DNA of 64,000 bases from Argentina anserina (taxonomy: Eukaryota > Streptophyta > Magnoliopsida > Rosales > Rosaceae). Within the stretch, counting starts at the first letter, position 1, and each line of letters opens with the position of its first letter. The position numbers were made by a program, and so were the translations under genes. Below, in pieces: positions 35,621 through 48,600 of this stretch. Location: the NCBI RefSeq assembly GCF_933775445.1, contig NC_065875.1, forward strand, positions 620,001 through 684,000. The letters are read 5' to 3'. The notes below the pieces were generated by a model. That model ran no database searches, was not told the origin of the DNA, and saw only the letters and a program-made list of their open reading frames with translations.

Positions 35621-36296
35621 AAGAAGACAGATATGAACTATGAAGTAGTTCACGGGCATGAATCCCATGATGGGCATCTGCTTTGGTCATGTTTTACCTT
35701 AGTGAAAGAGTCGTTGCGGGTACAAAACAAAGAAAGGTAATCGATTTGAACCTATCTTTCCCCCATGTGGTCAGTGTGTGAAGAAGAAGTTACTCAGAAG
35801 TAACTAACCTTGGTCTGTTTTCGACTGGGCTCCCTCTGAGCTGGTTCAACTGCTGTACTGCGTTCTTGCTCGGCGGGAATCCGAGGTCCAAGTCAGTCAA
35901 GGCACCACTTAACTTCCCCTCTCTCTCTCTCTCTCTCTCTCTCTTGTCGAGCTGAGAATCTGAGATGGAGATAGCTTTTTGTAACTTTTTTTTCTTTTTG
36001 GACCGGGTCTCTGTTTTGGGCTTTTGAACAATCAAATCTATATATTGATATTGAGATTAATATGATGTACAAATGTGAACTTCATTTTACTTGAGTAATA
36101 TGATTACATTTATGTAGTTTATTCCTTTATTGATATTGATCGAGATTACATCTAAGTTTCTTAAGCGATACAACTACCGCTTGCTTCTACATTTTTCAGC
36201 CCCTACATTGTGAATTGAAATGTTAAAGCTCGATACTTTTCATTAATTAGATTGATCGAATCAAAACTTCCATTGTACTTGATTAGTCCTTGTGGT
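35621..36296. other. intergenic, no gene seen
   Basis: Contains a (CT)n microsatellite at 35919-35944 and the 3' flank of transporter C. No coding sequence or other repeat was recognised. Confidence 0.45.
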
Positions 36297-39200
36297 TTAG
36301 ACATTGTCCTCCGGTGTCTTCGTCCTTTCTTCTAATGGACTAGGTTTGATGCTTTGCAGTTGGAACTTACATGCTTGTACAGCATCTTCCACTGTAACAA
36401 ACATCCATTCCAGGCCAATTGTTTCAATGAACTTCGAGTTATCCAGCTTCTTAATCACTTCACTTCTCGGATTTGCTAATACAAGCTAATGTATTCAGAG
36501 AAAGAAGATAATTAGCTTATGTGAAAATGTATCGATGTAGGATGTACAACTTGAATGAGTTAGAGATGGAATATAACTTTGTACCTTGAGATTCTTTCTA
36601 TCCAAATTTCTCTTGACCTCTTCTAGCATGCTGATCCCACTAGTATCGATGCCTCCGACAGCTATAATTTGATGTATGTTAATATTAGCAATTGATTGCG
36701 AAGTGAGATAGAATGATAGATCAAGATGTAAATTGAGGCTGCTAGATGCAGATCTAGATGAACATGCACTTACTGCTAATGTCTAGGATTAGATATTGTA
36801 AACTTATATCTCCAGAAGCTCTTATCCTGTCTTCCTCTTCATATATCCACCTTGAGATCCTGTGTACAAAATTAGAAGATCAAATTAATATATCAGTACT
36901 TATTATATCTATCTCAATGTGATCATGTTTCACATTAACAATAATTCTTACATAACATACAATAACTTGTATATTTTACCTTTCCCTCAAGTAGTTAGAA
37001 TTGGCAAAGTATATGGGCGAATCAATTTGAAGAATGAGAACTCCTGGAATATTGTTTGCAGCTGGGTATTGATCAACACTTCTATACACTGACGTGTTTG
37101 GAATGTTGCCTAAATTGAGGGTCCTTGGTCTCGCTATGAATAGGATCAGTCTTAGCAAAGAAATTATAACCGCAATAGATAAGCCAATCTCGACACTGCC
37201 AAAAGTAACACCCAAATATGCACCCAAACATATCATACAGTCAATCTTATCAATCTTCCAAAGGTGGATGACGGCTGGGATGTCCATGATGCCGAACATG
37301 GCCATTACTATAATGGACGAAAGAACCACTAATGGTGTGTACTCGAACAATGGCGTTAAAAATAGCAGTGTCATCAACATCATAACCGCCATAACTATAT
37401 TAGAGACTTGAGTTTTGCATCCGGCGTTGAAGTTTACCGCACTTCTCGAAAATGGTCCTTCAAGAACATTTAGCCATGATTAATCAATGAAATGATTCAA
37501 TTTGAACACTATTATTTATGTAGGAAAAGTCAGACACGGTGTTGAAAGATGTATGTACCTGCTGACAAGAAGCAAGAAACGCAAGAGCCTATAATGTTCA
37601 TCAATCCGAAAGCGATCATTTCTTTGTTTCCATCAATGTGATAGTTCTTAACTGTGGCAAAACTTCTCCCAACTGCTACTCCTTCCTGTACAGTCACCAC
37701 CATTCCAAGCCAAAATTTAACCCTAGAATATGATATGTTATAGTTATTAACCTGGTTAATTATTATGAGATATTTGCGAGTAGCTCATAACTTACAGCAA
37801 GACCAATAATGCCGGAGATCAAGCCTGCTTTAATGGAGACGGCAAGATGACTCGACTTGAAAATTTTACCCATGTCAGACACAGTCACAGGGTTTATTCC
37901 CTTTTTAAGAGTCCCAATCTACAAAAACAAATAGATATGTAGAGTTAAACTAAACACACATCTAATCGATCAGTAAGGTTATATTTCATGAATGAAGTAG
38001 TTAGCTAGCGAAGTGTTTACCACTTTAATGTTGTGATGTTCTGCGTGGGTTAGATAAACCAGAAGGCTCCCCATGATCACGCATACTAACGGCGCCAGTG
38101 CACTTACCCAAAACAAAGATTGTCTTTTCTTGCTCTGCTCATAGTCAGAATCAAACAAAAACAATTATTCTTTAAGTTTGTATAAGAATTAATAATCTAT
38201 ATATACATTTGGTTAGAAAATACATCCAACATTTAATAAACGTTTTAAGAACATTATATATAATCATGGATAAAGCTATTCGTTTTTTATATATGTATGT
38301 ATGCATGTACAAATACATATAGTTTAATATTAATTTCCCTCCAATACCGTTGGGAGGAAAAACAGTAGAAGGTTAAACCATTAGAGCTAGCTTCAAATGA
38401 TACATGCATTTACTCACAATGAATTTACAAAGGAAGAGAACGAGAAGGAAACCAAATCCCATCACAGCAGGTTCCCACTGCCACTACAAAATGTAAACAC
38501 ATAAGGACCAAGTCAGCATCACTCCATTAATTCCATATAGATTGGAAATTTGGATGTCCCAAAAAGATAATTTTAAGAGAGAAACATATGGATGAGAGAG
38601 AGAGAGAGACAGAGATGTATGTATATACGATAATACGAAGATCGAGAAATACATACGTACCTCGTCGTAGTGCTTAATGACTGATGTGAGGACAGAGACA
38701 ACATCTGTTTCTTGAGTGAAGTGTTTTATCCCCAACAACCCTTTAAGCTGCTGAAGAATCACAGTAGTAGCTGCTCCACCCATGAAACCCAATATTGTCG
38801 CATGAGAAAGAAGGTCCACCACAAAACCAAGCCTGCATGGCCAATAAAAGTTCCTCAATTTCAAAAATACTAACTAGGTATATTGTCAAGTATGTAATTA
38901 AAGATGCGCTTCTTCTTCAATAGATTCTTTTTAAGTTTGTTACAACTTATTACAACATATAGTTACTTTTGTTTATAAATACCTTAAGAAGCCAAGTCCA
39001 GCCTGAAGAATTCCAGAAAATAAGCAGGCCGTGAGAGCCATCTGAAAATAGAGATTTGGGTCTTGAGTAGGGCTAACTTCCTCCGACAATATACTAGCTA
39101 ACAAAAGTGATGCAACAGCCACAGGTCCGATTGCAATATCCCTTGAGCTTCCGAGAATCGCGTACACAAGCGGAGGTACAAAGCTCCCATCTACACTCAT

Positions 39201-39655
39201 TTACCAAAACACTATATCACATTCTTGTACAGTATTTACGTAAATCAACGCTGTCATGAATTCATGAAAACATATTAACATTAACATTATACGTAAACGA
39301 TGTGGCAGCTTGTATTTGGTCACTTACATATGCCAACGATTGGCGGCACCCCTCCCAAGCTCGCATAACTGATCCCTTGTGGAACTGCCAGACTGGAAAT
39401 GGTGATTCCGGCGATGAGATCAGACTTGAGATAGCTTAACTTGTAGCGAGGAGCCCACTCGAGGATTGTAAAGAAGTATTGCAAGCCCATAACTACTTTT
39501 TTAGCTGCGGGTTGATTCTTGAATGGCCTGAAAGGGTCGTCAGGAAAGAAAGTCTCTTTCATCGACGACTTCACAGCCGTTAGGAGGGGCTTCGGTGGTG
39601 GAATCTCAACTCTTTGAGGATTGTACTGATCATGATCGTGCTCTGCCGTTCCCAT
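36297..39655 (-). CDS. SULTR3: sulfate transporter, SULTR3 type (copy C)
   Basis: Eleven exons: 39328-39655, 38983-39190, 38661-38832, 38418-38483, 38021-38134, 37796-37918, 37559-37685, 36980-37457, 36774-36859, 36585-36661 and 36297-36485; 1968 nt, 655 residues plus stop. The start codon gives MGTAEHDHDQYNPQRVEIPP. Membrane-domain landmarks are [53 protein letters not shown], and SAGPFSRSAVNFNAG, which keeps the conserved Gly-Pro that copy A has lost. The STAS domain has [16 protein letters not shown] and [15 protein letters not shown] and is complete. This is the most family-typical copy of the cluster. It is expected in a membrane as a sulfate or related-anion transporter; substrate and location are inferred. 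Confidence 0.94.
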
Positions 39656-39830
39656 TTTCGAGTCACTTCAAAAGAAACAGTCAGTACTAAAGCTCTGTGG
39701 TTTTTAAGGCTGTATATATGAACCAGATCGAAGATATGTTGTAAGGATATAGCCTAAGATTTCTTTGAAGGCAACTATGGGGTATTCAAGCTAGCTCGAT
39801 CTGGAATGAAACGCCATGGAGGGCTGGGTG

Positions 39831-39838
39831 TATATATA
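39831..39838 (-). promoter_or_regulatory. TATA box of sulfate transporter C
   Basis: TATATATA on the minus strand, about 176 bp upstream of the start codon. The flanking sequence (CATGGAGGGCTGGGTG) is repeated beside the exon-1 relic at 35568-35605, showing that the promoter was duplicated with the gene. A GAGAC pentamer, the core of the sulfur-response element, occurs at 39992-39996, but five bases are too few to mean much. Confidence 0.55.
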
Positions 39839-40039
39839 AGGTGGTGAAGTCGAGAAGATGAAGATGAATTGGAGGAAAGGATCTTTGAGTGGATAGTGGA
39901 ACCCACAAGTGGACTCACACGTAACAGTATACCTTCAAGTATTCAACACTGATCTACAGAGTCCATACATAATTAGAGAGAGCTAGCAGAAGAGACGGCA
40001 ACGAAGATGTACGAGAGGGTCAGTGATCTGGGGCACCTG

Positions 40040-40450
40040 CGAGAAGTCATGAACAAATTTTGTTTGGTTTATATTATTATATAATTAGCCCTTTTGAAAT
40101 CGACGATACTGTTATCAGACCATGAGAGGAGAAATAGTAAAAGAGATGTTGTGTCTGATTCTATTTAGTCGATCCCTGATTAGGGTTAGTGCTGGAGGAC
40201 GCCCACCAATGTTGATACTGGTTTAAATTCCACGTACAGAATGTTTGAGATTTTTAGAAAGGCCTTGCACAGAATGTTTGAGAAGTCATGAACAATTTGG
40301 TTTGTATAATTAGCACTTTTGAAGTCGACGATACTGTTATTAGAGCATACGAGGACAAGTAGTAGTAGAGATGTTGTGTTTGATTCTATTTACTCTCCTA
40401 GTGCTGGAGGACGCACGCCGACCAATGTTGATACCAGTTTATAATTTCAC
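40040..40450. repeat. imperfect tandem duplication, about 200 bp
   Basis: The block with GAGAAGTCATGAACAA, GTCGACGATACTGTTAT-type text, AGAGATGTTGTGT and AGTGCTGGAGGACGC (about 40040-40240) recurs in the same order at about 40276-40450, with small gaps. No coding frame. It lies upstream of transporter C. Confidence 0.75.
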
Positions 40451-41339
40451 TTGGAGAATTCAACAAATAGTAAGTATCTCAATTTTAATATCTCACATTT
40501 TACAACTATCACATTAGAATATTAAGTTTATATTTCAATTTAATTTTAGTTTCTTTCGTCGGTTAATACCATTTGTATTCTCTCTCTCTCATGCAACTCA
40601 CTTTCTTTTTCTACACCTAGCCGCGCAGGCAAAACGCAGACGGAAAGATTTGTGCATTCTGGCGACTTTCTTTAGTGGTTGGTGGTGAGTTTATCCTCTC
40701 CTCTTCATACCCGACTCGATTTCACATTTGGTTTCTTAGATCTATCCAACACCTCACACCTTTTAAGTATGATACAAAAGCTAGATTGATGGTGACGGTT
40801 TTGATTGGCTCTAGCTTCAGATCGAAGGTTTTGCAAGGGTCTACGAGATCGGTGGCGGCATGTGGTTTTGGTGGTGGTTTATTGGTGTTTGAAACAACGT
40901 AAATGGTCGCCTATTGCGGTGGTATTTCAATTTGGTGCTGGTGGTTTTAGTTGATTGGTGACGGGGTGGGGAAGAGCAGAGACATTGGTGACAGCCGACC
41001 ATAGTGGTGGATTAATTTGGTTTCTTGATTAGACTTTGATTGTTCTAGGCTATGGTATTTGGGTGAGCTCCTTTGTTTTGGTGGTGGTGGTGATACATAT
41101 AGTTCAAAGGAAGAGGGGAGAAGAAAAAATAAATGGAATTTGGTGGTGGTGATGACGGCCGTGGTGGCGATTTTTGACAGTTTGGTGGGTGAGTGGAGGT
41201 GGGAGGTCCTTATTTAAGACTAAAATCTTAATTATTGGTAAATAATATAAGTACCCGTATAATTTTAATACATACCAACTAATTATATAAATTAAAATAC
41301 TAAAACTAATACTAGCACATTACACAATTTTAAAAAATT
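40451..41339. other. non-coding, GGTGGT-rich patch
   Basis: Between 40850 and 41210 the plus strand is rich in GGTGGTG phrases, giving low-complexity frames only. No gene recognised. It may be internal to the CACTA-like element whose right end is at 41624. Confidence 0.35.
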
Positions 41340-41624
41340 AAATAATTTTCATTACTTAATTGACGAAAGGGTTTCGTCTCCTAAGGCCTTAGCGACAATT
41401 TTTTAGTCACCTTAGAGGAATAAGGCGTCCTTAAAAATACTAGATGACAAAAATAATTTTTCGCCTTACACAGTTTTAGAATTTTTTTTGTTTTTTTCCT
41501 CGGCTAATCTGTTACGGTACCGATCTGAGCAGACGAAAATTTCGTTGGCTAAGTAATTATATGACACCTGAGACTCTTAGCTGACAAAATAATTTATTTG
41601 CCTAACGTCTTTATTCTGGTAGTG
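41340..41624. mobile_element. CACTA-type transposon terminus (one end)
   Basis: The sequence ends TTATTCTGGTAGTG, whose reverse complement starts CACTACCAGAATAA: the CACTA ending typical of En/Spm transposons. The preceding 280 bp has several short related phrases in both orientations (GACGAAA, TTTCGTC, CTTAGCGAC, AGCTGACAAAA), like CACTA subterminal repeats. The matching opposite terminus was not found in the window and no transposase is visible. Confidence 0.45.
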
Positions 41625-44600
41625 TCTCACCTACCCGATAGCATTAAAAAATTTCATATAATAAGTGCTACCATGCAGGGGAACATGAAGAAATGTAATC
41701 GAAGTGAGTTTCGTCTTTTGAAGCGCCAGTCGCGTAGGGCGACCGGGCCAGGCCGAGTCAGAAAGGCTTTGATGACTCAAGGTTCATATTAGGGAAAGGA
41801 GAGTGAGGGGAAGAGGGGGCTGCTCTCGGCCCGATCATTCAATTCGCTCCAACAGACAGGCATGATTTTCTTTTTTTGCTTCTTCGCCAAAGTTTCACAC
41901 AAGAAACTAAACAGGCAAAGTAGTATAGAGATAAAGAAAGCTTGTACGTATTTGACAATGGCATATAACCTAGTTTGATCGATCTCGCTATGCAAATGTG
42001 AATATCATATATATAATAAATTTCACATAAATCTTGAGAAATGAAGATTACACAATATACATTTTCGTTATATTAAAAGGCTTATGAAAGTAGACGATAT
42101 CAGATACACTAAGGGATCCTTTTTGGGTCTTTTAAAGGGATGACTCATTTATCAGCTTTTTGATGACATTTTCACATCTCCACCATTCAAATTTTAGAGT
42201 CTAACGTGTAAATTACCTCTGTAAAATTTTAACCAAAATTGTGATCTTTAAGGTATCAAACTTGGTGAAAGCAATGGACGCACCAAATCTATCAAGCATG
42301 AACCATTCATGCTTATAAGTTTAATTCTCAGTTTTGAATTATTTAAGCACATTCATTTTGGCTAAAATTTTACAGAATTGATTCACACATTATAATCTAA
42401 ATATTGAATAGTGGAGATGTTAAAATGTGATTAAGAAGTTGGTCAAGCGATATATCCATTTAAAATACCCAAAAAATGGATCTCTTAATTAGTGAAAGGG
42501 TCATATATATATATATATACATACATATTATATATATAGACATATTGTGTATATATATATATATATATAGGTGTGATAATCTCATGCAAAATTGTTCTAG
42601 CGACATATTTTGAAATCCTCATAAAGTTATAAAATGTGAAATTCACACAAATATTTTGAGAGGATAATTAATTTAATAAACTTAAGGTCTGAACGAAGTT
42701 CGCAAAATCCTTCACCAAAGTCACATGACAGTCCCAATCGGCATTACAGTTTCCCCCATTATTATGTAGTGTTTTACTGTTTATAACTTATGTGATAAAC
42801 GTTTCTAATAAAGTTAAGGATAAAAGGACGCAATAAGAACGGGTAAGAGTTATTAATTTTGATATTAGTCAAATAAAAGTACCAAATAAATAAATGTTAC
42901 GTTTCAAGAATATTTGAGCAAAGGGTCCCTTGAGCAAATCATATCGTAATATATATCAGACAATTCTTAGCTATGAACCTATGAGTATACACATCACGTT
43001 TATCAGTTTGTATTCATAGGTCAGAAGAAATCTGTTCAAGTCTTGATATGATCAAGATGATGAATCACACAAAAGATCATCTGGATTTATTTTAAATTGA
43101 GGATGAATTTTCTTTCGTAATATCAAACAGTTAATCTGCATTTAGTTTGATCTCACTTAAAGAAAAAAGTAAAGGAATGGACTGATAATTTACCTGGATA
43201 GAATGTATGGATAGGTGCTCGATCTTGAAGTACAATAACATGCATCAGCTTCCCCACAACAGTATAGTCTCCTTTCACAATTCTCTGTATTCTTACAATA
43301 GTAATTTAAGCACTCTTGTTATTTGAATAGTGCTCGTTCTCTGCGTGCGTTTTCAGAGTGATGGCAATTTTGCCTCATATTTTATAGGTTCAGAGAGAAG
43401 ATGGTGTATGGTAACCACGAGCCACAACTAAATGCGATTCAGACGACGCGTGTGTTAATCCTTACCTTAATTGAATCATTGGTTTTCATTGTGGTTAGGG
43501 ATTCGGATACTTCAACCGATTAGGTAACGAATTATTTTATAAACAAACACAAACGCACAGTCATAATTATCATATATTCTGTTGTCATTAGATCAGATAA
43601 TCCACATCACAGTGGCGTCTGCTATCTTATCCAAGAAAAACGAAATTGTATTGGATAGTTACTCTTCTGTTTTATCTGTGGGAGATAAGGAATTAATCTC
43701 ACTCCCATTGACCTAGTGATATTTGCTATAATAAGCATGACTACTTAGTCTCTGCCCCTTTGGATATATAGTTGACGTGTGGTCCAAGTTGGTCCTCGTC
43801 CTAAAATTAGAAGTTGACCAAACAACACGCCTACAACTACGAGACTTCTAGACGCTTGTGTTTTACACAACTGTTAAGAGAAGAAATTCTCTAATTTGGA
43901 GAAAAATTAAAAATATTTGACTATTAATATTACAAGTTTTCGATGCTCATCGTTCTGTAAAAGAAATTTTGGAAAGTAGGGTGAGTACATGAATATGAAT
44001 GATCAATATTCATCTATTTTCCAAAAATATATTCACTGATGTCATTACTGAGTACATCATCGATGACTAGCTACCTCATGCATGTAAGCATGAAGTGCAT
44101 AATTAAGTTATTAAGCAATAGCTTGATGAAAGATGATTGATATCCCATAATCCATGTATTTCAAATATCTAATACCTATATCAAATTTTGTCTAATTACT
44201 GTTTGGTATCATAGCTAGGATCTCACTTCCAAATTAAACCCATTCTCCACATCTGCTTCCACTCACCCAAGGTTACGCGTACGCCATCACCTAGGAGCTC
44301 CGATCCGTTAATAATTTTCAGTCTAGCTAGCTATTTGTTTATCAATAATATTATCTTCATCTTATTTCAAATTATAAGAAAAATAAAATAGGAAAAAAGG
44401 AAAGTTGAGAGAAGAAAACGATGTGCACGTTGATGCAAACGTCGAGAAAATGTTGTGATGTGTTTCATGTGGGATGAAATAATCAGGTGGCCAGGGCAGT
44501 CCACAATGGTTGATCTCTAGTTCGTTTTGACCTAACATAAAGAGAAAGATAGCTTTTGCATTATCCACTTCTCTTTTCTAACATTTTTCCCACTCTAATC

Positions 44601-45117
44601 ATGACGAGAAAGACGTACTACTAATCCTGATGACATCATTCTCCGTTTAACATTCATCGGTCTCCTACAGTCCTACTCAAGAGACTCATTTTCATGGTGA
44701 CAAGAACTTCCCCGAGGCCAAACTCCAACGTACGGCTCATCCGGTGGAGGGCGTCTCTATCTAATAAGCCGTATTTCTCGTGTGTGTATAACTGTATATA
44801 GATAAATAGATGACACTCAAGTCTCGCGGAAGTACGTATAAGTAGTACGGTGGTAGGACATGGATCAGTCTATAATACCATTTATGTATAGTGTTATTTA
44901 AGAATAAAAAATATGGATACCATACTCACTATGAACGGACCACCGTACAAGGCACATCAACACTCGCAAGAGGCTGTCGCCATTCATGATGATGCTCCAA
45001 ACTATTCCGGTGAAATCAGAGTTTAAGACTCCCTAATTTTAATTATTTTCTTCATTATGAGCACACTTATACCAATCTCTTTTGATTTTTAACATCATTT
45101 CGCATATTCAGATATTT
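41625..45117. other. 3.5-kb AT-rich non-coding stretch
   Basis: No gene recognised. Microsatellites (TA)n occur at 42503-42519 and 42550-42569. Short open frames (41789-41995 -, 44362-44568 -) match nothing known. Confidence 0.45.
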
Positions 45118-45436
45118 TCTCTCGGCATGTCATACTCGTTCTCACACTACATGTTATATTACATGTCACATCTCTATCACACTACCTATCACACTACTTA
45201 TCACACTCACTGTCACATTTCATTTCACACTACCTGTCACACCTCCTATCACACTTGTTCTCACACTACTCATTACACTTATGTCACACTACCTGTCACA
45301 CTCGTTGTCACACCCCTTGTCACAGTACCTATCACACTCGTTGTCACACTAACTGTCACACCCATGTCACACTACATGTCACACCCGCTGTCACACTAAC
45401 TGTCACACCAACTATCACACCCACTGTCACACTGTT
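45118..45436 (+). repeat. degenerate TCACACT minisatellite
   Basis: A run of about 25-30 units built on TCACACTNNCTG with a spacing near 11 bp (for example CTGTCACACTCGTTGTCACA). Units vary in the middle bases. One frame therefore reads a chain of His-Thr/Cys-His residues; it is not a protein gene. It has an inverted partner at about 45655-45705. Confidence 0.85.
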
Positions 45437-45589
45437 TTATGTGACTATGTTGTGACAAGAAAAATAAAAAGAATAAGATGAATGACTATAAATAACGAAC
45501 CTTAATTTTTTTACTGTTATGTGATTTTAAACTTCTCAAATCAACTCATACGATTCAAATATCGACATTAATGTCATGTCACATCCCCA

Positions 45590-45705
45590 GCCTAACTACA
45601 CACTATCTATCACACTAGTTATCTGCATGTCTTACTACCTATCACACAAACATTGTTCTGTGACATGTAGTGTGACGCTAGTGTGATATGTGGTGTGACG
45701 GGTAA
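45590..45705. repeat. TCACAC/GTGTGA inverted repeat flank
   Basis: First a few TATCACAC units (45605-45650), then the same motif reversed (GTGACATGTAGTGTGACG, GTGTGATATGTGGTGTGACG; 45655-45705). The reversed part could pair with the minisatellite at 45118-45436, forming a hairpin with a loop of about 150-250 bases. Confidence 0.6.
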
Positions 45706-47949
45706 AAAATTGAAATTGAAGAAACAAAAAAGAAACACCAAAAGAAAAACAGAAATTCTGACTTAGGCACCTAGATAACTACTTTGGGCACCCATGTCAA
45801 TATATCTAGCCAACATCTTTTTTCCGGCGAGCTGCATCAGCAGCAACAACAACGTCGTCTTCTCCACTCCACAACGTCGTCATCGCCTCTAGATCGTCAC
45901 CACCTTCAGCTCTTTGTTGCTGTCCACCAGCCGTCGTCGCCGCCACCTCCAGATCTTCAACCTCGTGGTCTCGACGTTGTCCCTGCTCCTCCGACCTTGG
46001 CTTGTCCCAGACAACGCTCCTTCTACACCATCCCCGTGCCACTGACCTTAGCTTCTCTGGTCGACGTTGTTTCCTTGCCTTTGACCTTGGCATGTCCCTG
46101 CGCCTTCGACCTTGGCATGTCACCGCACCTGCAGACGAAGTCGACGAGGCCTGGATCGAGAAATCCGATAAGCTCTGTCTGTTTTTTTAAATTATTTTAG
46201 GGAGAGATAGTAATGGGCAGTGACATTGTGTAATTTTGGCTAAATTTCTGGGTAACGGTCTAAAGGTTTTTCAAAATTGACTTTTTTATAATTTCTAAAT
46301 CTTTGGTGATTTTTTTTCTAATTACCAATGTTCAAATTAATTTTTTTATAATCTCCCCTTTATGAAATATTAATTAAAGGGTGTATAGATTTTTTTTCGA
46401 TAAGAAGCTAAGGTTAGTATAGTAGTTGTTGTTTTTTTTTGTTTTTGTTTTTTATTAAGGGTTTGAAACCAAGCCTAGGACTTAGCCCCACACATATTTC
46501 CTTTTAGTAAAAACTAAAACTAAAATATATATCAAGGAGGGCTAGACCAAAACTCTGCCAAGAGAAAAAAAACAAATCTTTAACAAATATGATACAGAAA
46601 GTAGATCATCATACTATGAAAACTGATAATTATGAAATCCCGAGTAATTAGTTTGTAAGAACTTAACGAGAGCATTACGAGGACTATCATACTGAGCAAA
46701 TGTGTCATAGATGTAAGTATAGTTGTAGCTAGAAAGCAATTAGAAGCAGAAGTATATCACGTATATAGATGTAAGTCTTAATTTCATTATCATGTACGTT
46801 TACTTGTATGTAGAAATCCACCATGTACTTGAAAACTAAACTATAGAGAATCATTTAGAGAAGTTGTTGGAGGTGTGTTTTTCTTAGCATCGTCCTAAAT
46901 AGATAGTCAGCGTGAAAAACTAAAGTGACCGTCCTATTATCTCCCAGCCTCGTGTATATTTAGTTCTATTCTATCTGAACGTTTACATGCTTAACCATCT
47001 CCGTGTAATATGCATACCGCCTTCAGTTTAATAATGACCATAATAGGAGTTCCATAACCTGATGACACGCACCGTTCATCATGTATACTCCAAGTAATTA
47101 TTTCCAGATCAATCTAATTGCATCATTATTGAACACAGGCTCATTACATAATTGAAAACTTTCAAAAATTAAAGTAAGATGGAAATGATAATAGAATATA
47201 ATAGCGAACATGGATCTATCGTTGAAATTAAAATCATGCTCGTGATGATCGATATACATATTGCTAGGGTTTCAAACTTTTAATAGGATTTCTCAGTTCA
47301 TCTTGGCATATTTACAAATGTTACAAGTTAAGAACATCCCCACAAAAGACCTCGATCGAGTTATCTTTCCCTATCAATCTATCATTGCCACCATTCCCCC
47401 ACCAACAAAACCGACTTTTTTTTTTAGATTAACCAATGCAAACCCACTTCTGTATGCACTATGCACATATATAGTTCACTGAACCTACATCAACGACGTC
47501 ATATGAAGTAGACTTTGAACTTCAACAATCTTTCTATCTTCAAAATGCATGTATTGCTAAGATTAATTATGGCCCATCTTTCTATGAGGTCCTAGCTAGG
47601 TTGATCTTAATTGTGGGTTAATCAGTTAATGCAATCGTTCCCGGTGCGATTACTTACATACAGAGTTTTGAACAAATCGTACCCATATATATTACTTCAC
47701 AGGACTCTACTTCACAAATGACCCATATAACGCATTTTCAACCTACAAAACTTCTACGCATTTCCAAGGGGTGGTCATGCATGCAGGTATATATATCACA
47801 TTATATCGTTATGTGATCCCATAAATATTGTATCTATGATCAGAAATTCAGGAACTTAAGTGAAGGTACATATATTGGCATCCATATAATTGATGAAGAC
47901 CTAAATGTGTGGAGGACAAGTCATGAAGATTAGATATGCAAAAGGAGAA
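45706..47949. other. non-coding stretch with C-rich low-complexity frame
   Basis: A 138-codon open frame at 45784-46200 begins MGTHVNISSQHLFSGELHQQ and is rich in Gln, Pro and Leu. It resembles no known domain and several overlapping frames are also open, so it is likely a composition effect. From 46200 to 47950 the DNA is AT-rich without a recognised gene. Confidence 0.4.
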
Positions 47950-48175
47950 TTGTAGTTGTTTTCTAATTAGACTATGAAAAAATTATGGTTTGATTTCCAC
48001 CGGAAAAAGGATTCCACCGATTTGATTATATGGGTAAAATAATATATATTTGGATATTTAGAAAATTTTATAGAAAATGGCTTTGGATTAAAATTTGTAT
48101 TACATATTTATATGGATTTTTCCTTTTCTATATAAAGTTGTATTAGGAAGGGATTTGGATTTAATTGACTAGTGG

Positions 48176-48210
<35 letters not shown>

Positions 48211-48600
48211 TAGTAGGTTTTAATGGAGAGGAGAGACATGGACAAGACACAAAAAGGTGAAAATAAGAGAGAAGAAATTCACATTAAAGAAGAGTTTTGT
48301 GTTAAGAGATCTTAGTGACTCCATTGAAGACATTCGTGGCAATATCGACAAACTTAGTGAAGTCGAAGTACGTGTGATTACAACGATCTTAGTAAGGTTG
48401 TATCGACACTTGAAACAACGATCGTAGTGAGTTTGTTTCATACTTGATTGTGACTATCAAGTAAGAAATATTTTTACTTTTGAGAATAATATTATTATTG
48501 ATTAAGGTGTAATCATTATAATATTGTGTATTTAATATAAAAATAAAATTCTTCTACATATTCCGCTGCTATTACTCGTTGTTGTTTTATCTTATATTTT
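47950..48600 (+). repeat. possible solo copia-type LTR
   Basis: A TATA-like CTATATAAAG (48129-48138), a (TA)n run (48178-48208) and an end resembling copia LTR ends (TACATATTCCGCTGC near 48556-48570) suggest an LTR of about 600 bp in plus orientation. No second copy, primer site or target duplication was found, so this is weak. Confidence 0.3.

Noticed and set aside
39992..39996. Sulfur-response element core GAGAC upstream of transporter C
   Set aside because: A five-base motif occurs often by chance; without neighbouring copies or expression data it is not listed as a site.
45118..45436. CRISPR-like regularly spaced repeat
   Set aside because: Spacing is about 11 bp, units are degenerate and the genome is a plant's. 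It is a minisatellite.
45784..46200. 138-codon open frame, Gln/Pro/Leu-rich
   Set aside because: It has no domain, several frames are open together and it lies in repeat-rich DNA.
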